A DNA stretch of 33,105 nt from Gilvimarinus agarilyticus (GTDB lineage Bacteria; Pseudomonadota; Gammaproteobacteria; Pseudomonadales; Cellvibrionaceae): NCBI RefSeq assembly GCF_000832015.1, contig NZ_JXCJ01000001.1:1976791-2009895 (forward strand), given 5' to 3'. Positions within the stretch are counted from its first letter, which is position 1; the number at the start of each line of letters is the position of its first letter. Shown here one piece after another: positions 27,019 through 33,105 of the stretch. The translations under genes and the position numbers were made by a program. Below the pieces are notes generated by a model that was not told the DNA's origin, ran no database searches, and saw nothing but the letters and a program-made list of their open reading frames with translations.

Positions 27019-27042
27019 GGGCGCATTATCCGTGATGCGCCC
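27019..27042 (-). other. Hairpin in the rnfA upstream region
   Basis: GGGCGCAT (27019-27026) and ATGCGCCC (27035-27042) form a perfect 8-bp stem around an 8-nt loop, about 50 bp before the rnfA start. It could be an operator, a leader structure or a terminator for metG; no U-tract is present. TATATT on the minus strand around 27055 might be a -10, without a good -35. Confidence 0.45.
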
Positions 27043-27104
27043 CGTGCGATTCAATATAAAACCCATTCTCAATTAGGTTGATTGGGCATATGCTTATAAA
27101 AAGT

Positions 27105-27192
27105 TTGCGGAGTACGGGTTACGGAAAACGGATCAGAGCTTTGGGCCTCTTGAATGCCTTGAGTCGCTCCCCGTCAACCGTTCTCCGTCCCG
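27105..27192. repeat. Heptamer-phased inverted repeat element between metG and rnfA
   Basis: The left arm (27105-27132) is four 7-bp units: TTGCGGA, GTACGGG, TTACGGA, AAACGGA, with CGG exactly every 7 bp. The right arm (27171-27192) has CCG at 27171, 27178 and 27185, again every 7 bp, in inverted orientation. The arms are partly complementary (CCGTTTTCCGT against CCGTTCTCCGT) and enclose about 38 bp. The element fills most of the gap between the metG stop and the rnf leader. It resembles short tandemly repeated heptamer families known from other bacteria; its own family is unknown to me. Confidence 0.6.
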
Positions 27193-29211
27193 CTACATCA
27201 CCCGTTGGCCAGGCTCGGAGCCGCTGTCGGGCTCCAGCAGGTATATCTCACGCCCACCGGGGCCGGCGGCCAACACCATACCTTCAGACAAGCCAAACTT
27301 CATTTTGCGTGGCTTGAGGTTGGCGACCATGACGGTCAGCCGGCCCTCAAGGTCCTCGGGCTTATACGCCGCTTTAATGCCGGAAAACACATTGCGGGTT
27401 TCGCCGCCCAAATCCAGCGTTAACTGCAGCAATTTATCGGCGCCCTCGACGTGCTGCGCTTTAACGATGCGCGCTACCCGTAAATCCACTTTGGCAAAAT
27501 CGCCAAACTCGATTTCGTCGGCGATGGGCTCGTCCGCCAGTGGGCCGGTGGCGGCGGGCTTGGCTTGCGCGGCGGCCTCTTCTTTACTGGCTTCAACCAT
27601 GGCGTCTACCTTGTCTTTGTCGATGCGTTGCAACAGTGGTTTAAATGCATTAATGGTGCCGGTGCGATACGCAGGTGCGCTGTTCCATTCCAGGGTTTCG
27701 CCTAAAAACGCTTCGGCGCGCCCGGCAAGCTCGGGTAATACCGGTTTGAGGTAGATCATCAGGGCGCGGAACATGTTGATGCCCAAGCTGCAAACGCTTT
27801 GCACTTCTTGCTCGCGGCCAGGCTCTTTGGCCATGGCCCAGGGCGCGGCGGCAGCAATGTACTCATTGGCGGCATCGGCCAGCGCCATAATCTCGCGCAT
27901 GGCCTTGGAGAAATTACGTGCCTCATAGTGCCCGGCGATGCTCTCGCTGGCCGTCACAAACCGCTGCCACAGCTCGGTATCGGTGGGGGCGGCGCTGAGC
28001 TCGCCACCGGCTTTACTGACAAACTTAGCGGTGCGGCTGGCGATATTTACCACCTTGCCCACCAAATCCGAGTTCACCCGCTGGACAAAGTCGTCCAGAT
28101 TTAGATCCAGGTCGTCCACATTGGCGGTGAGCTTGGCGGCAAAGTAATAGCGTAAATACTCCGGGTCCAGGTACTTTAAATAGGTCTGACCGTTAATAAA
28201 GGTGCCGCGCGACTTGGACATCTTTTTGCCGTTAACGGTGACAAAGCCGTGCACGTTAACTTTGGTGGGCGTGCGCATATCGGCGGAGTGCAGCATGGCG
28301 GGCCAAAATAGCGCGTGGAAGTTAACGATGTCTTTACCAATAAAGTGGTGCACCTCGGCCGTGGAATCTTTGTGCCAGTACTCCTGCCAGTCGATGCCTT
28401 TTTGGTCAGCGAAGTTTTTTAAACTGGCGATGTAGCCGATAGGGGCATCCAACCACACGTAAAAGTACTTGTTGGGGTGGCCCGGGATTTCAAAGCCAAA
28501 GTAGGGCGCGTCGCGCGAGATGTCCCACTCTTGCAAATCGGCGTCGAGCCACTCGGCCACTTTATTAGCTACTTCAGCTTGCAGGTGACCGGCGCGGGTC
28601 CACTGCTTTAAAAAGTCGGAAAACTCTGGCAGCTTAAAGAAAAAGTGCTCCGACTCTTTAGGCACCGGGGTAGCGCCGGTGAGTACCGATACCGGGTCGA
28701 TTAAGTCCATGGGTGCGTAAGTCGCGCCACAGGCTTCGCAGTTGTCACCGTACTGGTCGTCGGTTTTACACTTGGGGCAGGTGCCTTTGATGTAGCGGTC
28801 AGCCAAAAACAACTGTTTCTCTGGGTCAAACGCCTGCACGATCGAGCGCTGGGCAATATGGCCGTTGGCCTCGAGTTTTGTGTAGATCTGCTCGGCCAGC
28901 TCGCGGTTTTCGGGCGAGTGGGTGCTGTAGTAGTTGTCGTGCGCGATTAAAAAGCCCTTAGAAACCTCAAGGTGCGCCGCGTGCATATTTTTAATGTGCT
29001 CTTCAGGGCTAATGCCTTGCTCTTCGGCCTTAAGGGTAATCGCGGTGCCGTGGGCGTCGTCGGCACAAAAGTAATGGCACTCGTGACCGCGCAGGTTTTG
29101 AAATCTCACCCAGATATCGGTTTGGATCTGCTCCATAATATGGCCCAGGTGCAGCTCTCCATTGGCGTAGGGCAGCGCGCTGGTGACCATAATCTTGCGG
29201 CGTGTGCTCAT
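27193..29211 (-). CDS. metG: Methionyl-tRNA synthetase
   Basis: It charges tRNA-Met in the cytoplasm. I chose the ATG at 29211 (672 aa); the frame extends to 29295, but those residues are not family-like and '[30 protein letters not shown]' is the normal start. Class I signatures are HLGH and 'KKMSKSRG'. A zinc-knuckle region '[18 protein letters not shown]' marks the MetG1 type. After an Ala-rich linker (about 555-575) comes the C-terminal tRNA-binding/dimerisation domain ('[31 protein letters not shown]'). It is divergent from mrp, an arrangement conserved in gammaproteobacteria. Confidence 0.98.
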   Translation of the reverse strand: MSTRRKIMVTSALPYANGELHLGHIMEQIQTDIWVRFQNLRGHECHYFCADDAHGTAITLKAEEQGISPEEHIKNMHAAHLEVSKGFLIAHDNYYSTHSPENRELAEQIYTKLEANGHIAQRSIVQAFDPEKQLFLADRYIKGTCPKCKTDDQYGDNCEACGATYAPMDLIDPVSVLTGATPVPKESEHFFFKLPEFSDFLKQWTRAGHLQAEVANKVAEWLDADLQEWDISRDAPYFGFEIPGHPNKYFYVWLDAPIGYIASLKNFADQKGIDWQEYWHKDSTAEVHHFIGKDIVNFHALFWPAMLHSADMRTPTKVNVHGFVTVNGKKMSKSRGTFINGQTYLKYLDPEYLRYYFAAKLTANVDDLDLNLDDFVQRVNSDLVGKVVNIASRTAKFVSKAGGELSAAPTDTELWQRFVTASESIAGHYEARNFSKAMREIMALADAANEYIAAAAPWAMAKEPGREQEVQSVCSLGINMFRALMIYLKPVLPELAGRAEAFLGETLEWNSAPAYRTGTINAFKPLLQRIDKDKVDAMVEASKEEAAAQAKPAATGPLADEPIADEIEFGDFAKVDLRVARIVKAQHVEGADKLLQLTLDLGGETRNVFSGIKAAYKPEDLEGRLTVMVANLKPRKMKFGLSEGMVLAAGPGGREIYLLEPDSGSEPGQRVM

Positions 29212-29451
29212 AGTCTCGACGTTTACTCTCGTTAGTGGCTGTGGTGCGCGGCCAATCAGCCGGCAAGGCCAGTCGCACGGCGGCAACGGGCGCAAAAATG
29301 GAGCGGCACTATACCATTTTCATGCTGTTTTTGCTCGGCGTTTCAGGGCTTTAGCGTTGGGTTTAGGTTTCTGTGGTTGGATTTTGCAACTGTGCCCCCA
29401 CCAATAGGGCAACAATTTCTTTCAGGGCGCTTGCCAGAGGTTACCCACACT
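29212..29451. promoter_or_regulatory. Shared intergenic region of metG and mrp
   Basis: This 240-bp divergent gap should hold promoters for both genes. For metG, TATAGT on the minus strand (29313-29308) is a plausible -10, with no good -35 at 17 bp. No clear promoter was seen for mrp, and no T-box or riboswitch was recognised. Confidence 0.35.
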
Positions 29452-30543
29452 ATGACTGATCAGACCGAAATTGCACGAGTACTCGGTGCTATTGTCGACC
29501 CACACAATGGCGCCAGCCTAGAGAGTTTAGGCGCAATTCAGTCAGTGTCGGTGGCCGGCGCTAAGGTAAGTGTTGCCATCGAACTTGGCTATCCGGCGGC
29601 CCGCGACGAGTGTTTGGCGCAGTTGGTACAGCAAACGCTGCTGGCGTTGGACGGTGTCGAGGCGGTGGATCTCGATTTAGGTTGGCAAGTGACAGCGCAT
29701 CCGGCGGCCAACTCTGCTCAGGCGGTGCCGGGTGTTAAAAATATTATCGCCGTGGCCTCGGGCAAAGGCGGGGTGGGTAAATCCACCACCGCTGCGAATC
29801 TGGCGCTGGCGCTGGCGGCTGAAGGTGCCCGGGTTGGGGTGTTGGATGCCGACATCTATGGCCCAAGCCAGCCGCAAATGCTGGGCGTGGGGCAGCGCCG
29901 GCCGCAAATAATCGGTGAGGGCAAGGCGCAGCAAATGCTGCCCATCGAGGCCCACGGCCTGCAAACTATCTCAATGGGGTATCTGGTTACCGAGCAAACC
30001 CCGATGGTGTGGCGCGGGCCGATGGTAAGCGGCGCCCTAAAGCAACTGCTGACACAAACCCGCTGGGATGAGCTGGATTACCTGATTATTGATATGCCTC
30101 CGGGCACGGGTGATATCGCCTTGACGCTATCGCAAAGCGTGCCGGTTACCGGTGCGGTTATTGTTACTACGCCGCAAGATATCGCGCTGCTTGATGCTAT
30201 TAAAGGCATTGAGATGTTTCGCAAAGTGCATGTGCCGGTACTGGGTGTGGTGGAGAACATGGCCACCCATGTGTGCAGTAACTGTGGGTATGAAGAGGCG
30301 ATCTTTGGCGCAGGAGGCGGTGAGCGCATTGCAAAAGATTACGACACTCAGTTGCTGGGCTCGCTGCCTCTGTCGTTAGATGTTCGTCAGCAAGCTGACG
30401 GCGGAGCACCTTCAGTGGTGGCCGAACCGGACGGGAAGCCGGCGCAGGCATACCGGGCCATCGCGTTGTCGCTGGCGGCTCGCCTGTGGCGTGTTGCTGC
30501 TCAAGCGGCTCCTGCCACGGTGTTCAGTCAGGTGGATGATTAG
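29452..30543 (+). CDS. apbC: Iron-sulfur cluster carrier protein Mrp/ApbC
   Basis: A P-loop ATPase that binds and transfers 4Fe-4S clusters in the cytoplasm. The ATG at 29452 (363 aa) was preferred to one 25 codons upstream, because 'MTDQTEIARVLGAIVDPHNGASLESLGAI' is the normal N-terminal MIP18/DUF59-like domain. The deviant Walker A 'ASGKGGVGKSTTAANLALALA' lies near residue 100, with 'DADIYGPSQPQMLG' after it. 'DYLIIDMPPGTGDIALTLSQ' is Walker B. The bridging-cluster motif is 'CSNCGYEEAIFG'. AGAGG lies 11 bp upstream, a somewhat long spacing. Confidence 0.97.
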   Translation: MTDQTEIARVLGAIVDPHNGASLESLGAIQSVSVAGAKVSVAIELGYPAARDECLAQLVQQTLLALDGVEAVDLDLGWQVTAHPAANSAQAVPGVKNIIAVASGKGGVGKSTTAANLALALAAEGARVGVLDADIYGPSQPQMLGVGQRRPQIIGEGKAQQMLPIEAHGLQTISMGYLVTEQTPMVWRGPMVSGALKQLLTQTRWDELDYLIIDMPPGTGDIALTLSQSVPVTGAVIVTTPQDIALLDAIKGIEMFRKVHVPVLGVVENMATHVCSNCGYEEAIFGAGGGERIAKDYDTQLLGSLPLSLDVRQQADGGAPSVVAEPDGKPAQAYRAIALSLAARLWRVAAQAAPATVFSQVDD

Positions 30544-30568
30544 CTGCCGAAAATAAGGTCCAAATAAA

Positions 30569-30608
30569 ACTTATGGAGATATAGCGATGATTTTATATCT
30601 CCATAAGT
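30569..30608. other. Perfect 15-bp hairpin after mrp
   Basis: ACTTATGGAGATATA (30569-30583), a 10-nt loop, then TATATCTCCATAAGT (30594-30608). It begins 25 bp after the mrp stop, in AT-rich DNA. No clean U-tract follows. It may terminate mrp or be a remnant of a small mobile repeat. Confidence 0.6.
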
Positions 30609-30915
30609 ACTTAATTAAATTTGAAATAAAATTTATTTTGTATATTTCATTTCGTGATTAAAACTCCGCCTCTTTGTGATTTCCAGCACGTATATTTCTA
30701 CGTTGATGCATTTTTGGGGTGTTAAGTAGCGTCCCGCCCTCTATTGTGTCTGTTAGTAAATACCGTTCCGATTATTCATTGTTGAAACTAAGTAACCTGT
30801 GTGATTACATCAAGTCTCCCTGAGGTATAGGGGCCTGACGCGTTCGCATACCGATGAGGTGTGTGACTTAACGCTCAGGCTTGCAATGCTTTACTTGGCA
30901 TGAGTGACGGTTTCG

Positions 30916-30933
30916 CCAGACAACGTTGTCTGG
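30916..30933. promoter_or_regulatory. 18-bp perfect palindrome, candidate LacI-family operator
   Basis: CCAGACAACGTTGTCTGG is fully self-complementary, with the central CG typical of LacI/GalR-family operators. It lies about 100 bp before the LPMO start. From memory the GACAACGTTGTC core resembles the NagR operator that controls chitin/GlcNAc genes in several gammaproteobacteria; this recall is unverified. Confidence 0.55.
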
Positions 30934-31033
30934 TGTGTTCGGTTAGCGCAAACCATGGAAAGTAACAGAAAGGATTTTAGTCATACGCCCGAGTAAAGCA
31001 CCCGTTAGTGATAATGTTAAGAGGGTATTACGG

Positions 31034-31924
31034 ATGAATGCAAAATGGTTAAGTCAAAAAGCTTTTAAAGGTATGTTGGTTGGTTGCGTTACGGTAGCTA
31101 GTCTAAGCGCCACCTCGATGGCGAGCGCTCACGGCACCATCACCTCGCCCGCGAGCCGTATCTGGAACTGTAAGTCGGAGGGTGCCGAAACCTTGACCTC
31201 GGCGGCTTGTCAGGCGGCAAAAGCCGAAAGTGGAACTCAGCAGTTTTACGATTGGAACGGTATCCGTCAGGGTGCGGCTGGAGGCAACCACACCTCGGTA
31301 GTACCAAACGGTGAGTTGTGCTCCGGTGGTGATCCGGGCACTTTTGGTGGTATGGATCTGGCGCGTAACGACTGGGTTGCTACCGATGTTGGCGGCTCGC
31401 AAACCTTTAGCTGGTATAACTCGGCGGCTCACGCGACTGAGTACTATCGCTATTACATTACCAAGCCGGGCTACGATTCAACTCAGCCTTTAGGTTGGGA
31501 TGATCTTGAGCTAATGCTGGAAACACCACCCGAAGCAGCTGAGCACTATCCGTCACACTTGGTTAACTTGCCAGCTCGCAACGGTCGTCACGTGGTTTAC
31601 GCCGTATGGCAGCGCTCAGACAGCCCGGAAGCCTTCTACGCTTGTGTGGACGTGAAGTTTGATAATGGCGGTGGCAACTCAAGCTCGTCGACCAGTTCAA
31701 GCTCTTCCTCTGTGTCGTCTAGCAGCTCGTCTTCAAGCTCGCAAACCGGCAACACCTGTGTGGGCATTCCTAACTGGGGCACCCGCGATACTTACACCCA
31801 GGGCGATCAAGTGCGTTACAACGATAGCCGCTTTGAAGCTAAGTGGTGGACTCGCGGTGACGTGCCGACCGAGCACGATGGTCAGTGGGAAGTGTGGATT
31901 AATCAGGGCTCTTGCGCAAACTAA
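31034..31924 (+). CDS. Secreted AA10 lytic polysaccharide monooxygenase with chitin-binding module
   Basis: A copper enzyme that oxidatively cleaves crystalline chitin (possibly cellulose) outside the cell. Of 296 residues, 1-32 are a signal peptide ending 'MASA', so the mature protein starts with His33 (HGTITSP), the first half of the histidine brace. His133 ('SAAHATEYYRYY') is the second, and Phe201 ('EAFYACVDVKF') is the likely axial residue. A poly-Ser linker (about 216-236) joins a C-terminal carbohydrate-binding module (241-294) with 'YTQGDQV', 'FEAKWWTRGDVP' and flanking Cys, of the CBM5/12 or CBM73 type. These features favour chitin. GAGGG lies 9 bp before the ATG. It is monocistronic with its own terminator. 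Confidence 0.95.
   Translation: MNAKWLSQKAFKGMLVGCVTVASLSATSMASAHGTITSPASRIWNCKSEGAETLTSAACQAAKAESGTQQFYDWNGIRQGAAGGNHTSVVPNGELCSGGDPGTFGGMDLARNDWVATDVGGSQTFSWYNSAAHATEYYRYYITKPGYDSTQPLGWDDLELMLETPPEAAEHYPSHLVNLPARNGRHVVYAVWQRSDSPEAFYACVDVKFDNGGGNSSSSTSSSSSSVSSSSSSSSSQTGNTCVGIPNWGTRDTYTQGDQVRYNDSRFEAKWWTRGDVPTEHDGQWEVWINQGSCAN
31679..31741 (+). repeat. Poly-serine linker coding repeat in the LPMO gene
   Basis: Twenty-one codons, nearly all serine, interrupted by one Thr and one Val and ending in Gln. The codons mix AGC, TCG, TCA, TCT and TCC, so the protein repeat is kept without a pure DNA microsatellite. Such linkers are typical of secreted carbohydrate-active enzymes of Cellvibrio, Saccharophagus and Teredinibacter. 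Confidence 0.9.
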
Positions 31925-31954
31925 TAGCGCGATTTGAAATAACACGGATGTTGT

Positions 31955-31984
31955 AAAAAGCCGCCCCTCGGGGGCGGCTTTTTT
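31955..31984 (+). terminator. Rho-independent terminator of the LPMO gene
   Basis: GCCGCCCC (31960-31967), loop TCG, GGGGCGGC (31971-31978), then six Ts; five As precede the stem. It is a strong, canonical terminator about 35 bp after the LPMO stop and could also act on the minus strand. Confidence 0.95.
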
Positions 31985-32099
31985 GTGCCCCATTACTTTT
32001 GTCGGGGACGTTAGGGTTATTTGTGTAGCAGTGGCCAAATGCAACCATTACCACGTAGTATTAACGCTATTCTAAAGAGCTGATTAGAGCGGTAAAGGC

Positions 32100-33105
32100 A
32101 TGATAAATAACAGTGGTCGTCTGGTGAAATGCGCAGCTGCGGTGCGGATACTTGTATTGCTGACCCTGATCGGCTCAGGGTTTGGCTCGCTACAAGCGGT
32201 CGCCCAAGAGCTTGACCCAAGGGAAGATGCCAAACTCGACAATGCGGGTCGCGTTATTGAGCTCTCGGCGCCGTCGCAAGATGCCGCGATACAATCTCGC
32301 CTGAGGGCGATATTGATCAGTTCCGAGCAATTTACAGAGCTGGAGGTCAGGGTCGACAATGGCTTGGTGTTTTTACATGGCACCAGTACCGAGACGGACT
32401 TTATTGGTTGGGCGAGCGAGGTTGCTAAAAATATCGATGGTGTGGTGGCGGTGGTGAATAATATCTCGGCGGCCCCGACCGATTATTTTAGCACCGATAC
32501 ATTAACCGCTGAGTTCTCGAAGGTGTGGGGGCAGTTTGTACAGGCACTTCCGTTATTGCTGGCGGCGGTTGTGACTTTTTTGTTTTTCTTTTTTGTTTCG
32601 CGCCCCGTGGCCGCCTTTTTGGTTCGTCCGGTGGGATTTATGACCGATAGCTCGTTATTGCGGGTTGTTATGCGACGGCTTGTGGCCGTTTTTATATTAT
32701 TGTTAGGCTTTTATTTCTTTTTGCGTATCGCCGGGCTAACGCAATTTGCTCTGGCGTTAATGAGCGGCACCGGCTTGCTGGGCTTGGTGGTTGGCTTTGC
32801 GTTTCGCGATATTGCCGAGAACTTTATTGCCAGCTTGCTGTTAAGCGTACAGCGGCCGTTTCGCTTGGGCGAGGTGATCGATGTCTCGGGATTTCGTGGG
32901 GTGGTGCAAAAGGTAACGACCCGCGGCACAACGTTAGTGGATTTTGATGGCAACCATATTCAGATTCCCAACGCCATTATTTATAAAAGCGTGATCCAGA
33001 ATTTTTCGGCCAACCCGAACATACGTGGGAGCTTTGATATCGGTGTTGGCTACGATGCCAAAGTGCGGTTTGCCCAGGAAACCGCGATGGCTTTACTGCT
33101 AGAAC
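32100..33105 (+). CDS. MscS-family channel with N-terminal BON domain, cut by the right edge
   Basis: I translated this frame by hand from the ATG at 32100; it is open to the window end (335 residues so far). A signal peptide ends near 'LQAVAQ' (about residue 36). A BON domain follows (about 60-122, 'IQSRLRAIL...ELEVRVDNGLVFLHGTS...VVAVVNNI'), placed in the periplasm. Helices are at about 148-166 and 190-212. The MscS pore helix is 'LMSGTGLLGLVVGFAFRDIAENFIASLLL', then 'QRPFRLGEVIDVSGFRGVVQKV' and 'VDFDGNHIQIPNAIIYKS' of the beta domain. BON domains usually bind membranes, so a tension- or phospholipid-sensing role is plausible. The C-terminal end is outside the window. Confidence 0.9.
   Translation, partial: MINNSGRLVKCAAAVRILVLLTLIGSGFGSLQAVAQELDPREDAKLDNAGRVIELSAPSQDAAIQSRLRAILISSEQFTELEVRVDNGLVFLHGTSTETDFIGWASEVAKNIDGVVAVVNNISAAPTDYFSTDTLTAEFSKVWGQFVQALPLLLAAVVTFLFFFFVSRPVAAFLVRPVGFMTDSSLLRVVMRRLVAVFILLLGFYFFLRIAGLTQFALALMSGTGLLGLVVGFAFRDIAENFIASLLLSVQRPFRLGEVIDVSGFRGVVQKVTTRGTTLVDFDGNHIQIPNAIIYKSVIQNFSANPNIRGSFDIGVGYDAKVRFAQETAMALLLE

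Larger units (their letters stand above)
30544..31033. other. Long non-coding region between mrp and the LPMO gene
   Basis: These 490 bp contain no credible ORF. The first ~120 bp are AT-rich and hold a perfect 15-bp hairpin (own entry). Further on there is an imperfect inverted repeat (CCTGACGCGTT at 30834-30844 against AACGCTCAGG at 30870-30879, one bulged base) and an 18-bp palindrome (own entry). The LPMO promoter should be here, but I could not place -35/-10 boxes with confidence; GATAAT around 31011-31016 is a possible -10. Confidence 0.5.

Noticed and set aside
29212-29295. Longer N-terminus for MetG
   Set aside because: The residues before the ATG at 29211 are not family-like, and the normal MetG start with its HLGH region follows directly from the later ATG.
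30800-30815. CRP-like site TGTGATTACATCAAGT upstream of the LPMO gene
   Set aside because: Only the left half TGTGA matches the consensus; the right half is CAAGT rather than TCACA.
31679-31741. Poly-serine stretch as a phase-variable DNA repeat
   Set aside because: Serine codons are mixed, so there is no uniform DNA unit prone to slippage.
1-33105. CRISPR array, tRNA, rRNA, IS element, prophage or toxin-antitoxin genes
   Set aside because: None found by reading: no regular direct repeats with spacers, no transposase or integrase, no tRNA-like cloverleaf recognised.

Overview
The window reads as a chromosomal segment of a marine or soil gammaproteobacterium, most likely from the Cellvibrionales (Cellvibrio/Saccharophagus/Teredinibacter/Simiduia type). 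The strongest taxonomic hint is a secreted AA10 lytic polysaccharide monooxygenase (LPMO) joined to a chitin-binding module by a poly-serine linker. The cbb3 oxidase cluster, rnfABCDGE, metG/mrp divergence and a CpxRA pair also fit this group. The assignment is inference, since no rRNA or other marker gene is present. I saw no IS element, prophage, integron, CRISPR array, tRNA or rRNA. The window is core-genome-like, with one degradative accessory gene near the right end.

Layout. (1) 1-878: 3' part of exonuclease I (sbcB), cut by the window edge. (2) 975-2867: a dCache chemoreceptor. (3) 3060-4280: argG, followed by a strong hairpin. (4) 4377-13258: a complete high-affinity respiration locus, ccoNOQP-ccoGHIS plus a TauE/SafE-like gene with a His-rich tail. 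It is preceded by a perfect FNR/Anr box and supplies the oxidase, its copper ATPase and its assembly factors. (5) 13434-17144: a small Omp85-type outer-membrane protein, glyoxalase I and a DUF945 (YdgA-like) protein. (6) 17262-19806: an envelope-stress module, with a Spy/CpxP-like periplasmic protein converging on cpxRA. An exact CpxR-type box lies just upstream of cpxR and a one-mismatch copy lies upstream of the spy-like gene. (7) 19915-20760: MscS, with its own promoter and terminator. (8) 20978-26972: rnfABCDGE on the minus strand, encoding the membrane ferredoxin:NAD oxidoreductase complex; RnfC has a duplicated C-terminal coiled-coil repeat. (9) 27105-27192: an intergenic element of heptamer-phased CGG units in two inverted arms. 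(10) 27193-30543: metG and mrp/apbC, transcribed divergently. (11) 30544-31033: about 490 bp of non-coding DNA with a perfect 15-bp hairpin and an 18-bp perfect palindrome that looks like a LacI-family operator. (12) 31034-31924: the AA10 LPMO and its terminator. (13) 32100 to the right edge: an MscS-type channel with an N-terminal BON domain, truncated by the window.

Together the genes describe an aerobe able to switch to a low-oxygen oxidase, with membrane redox coupling by Rnf, envelope stress surveillance by Cpx, osmotic safety valves and chitin attack. No clearly novel multi-gene system was found. The best leads are the heptamer-phased inverted element, the LPMO operator, the two CpxR-like boxes, the RnfC internal repeats, the His-rich tail of the cco-linked TauE-like protein and the BON-MscS fusion.
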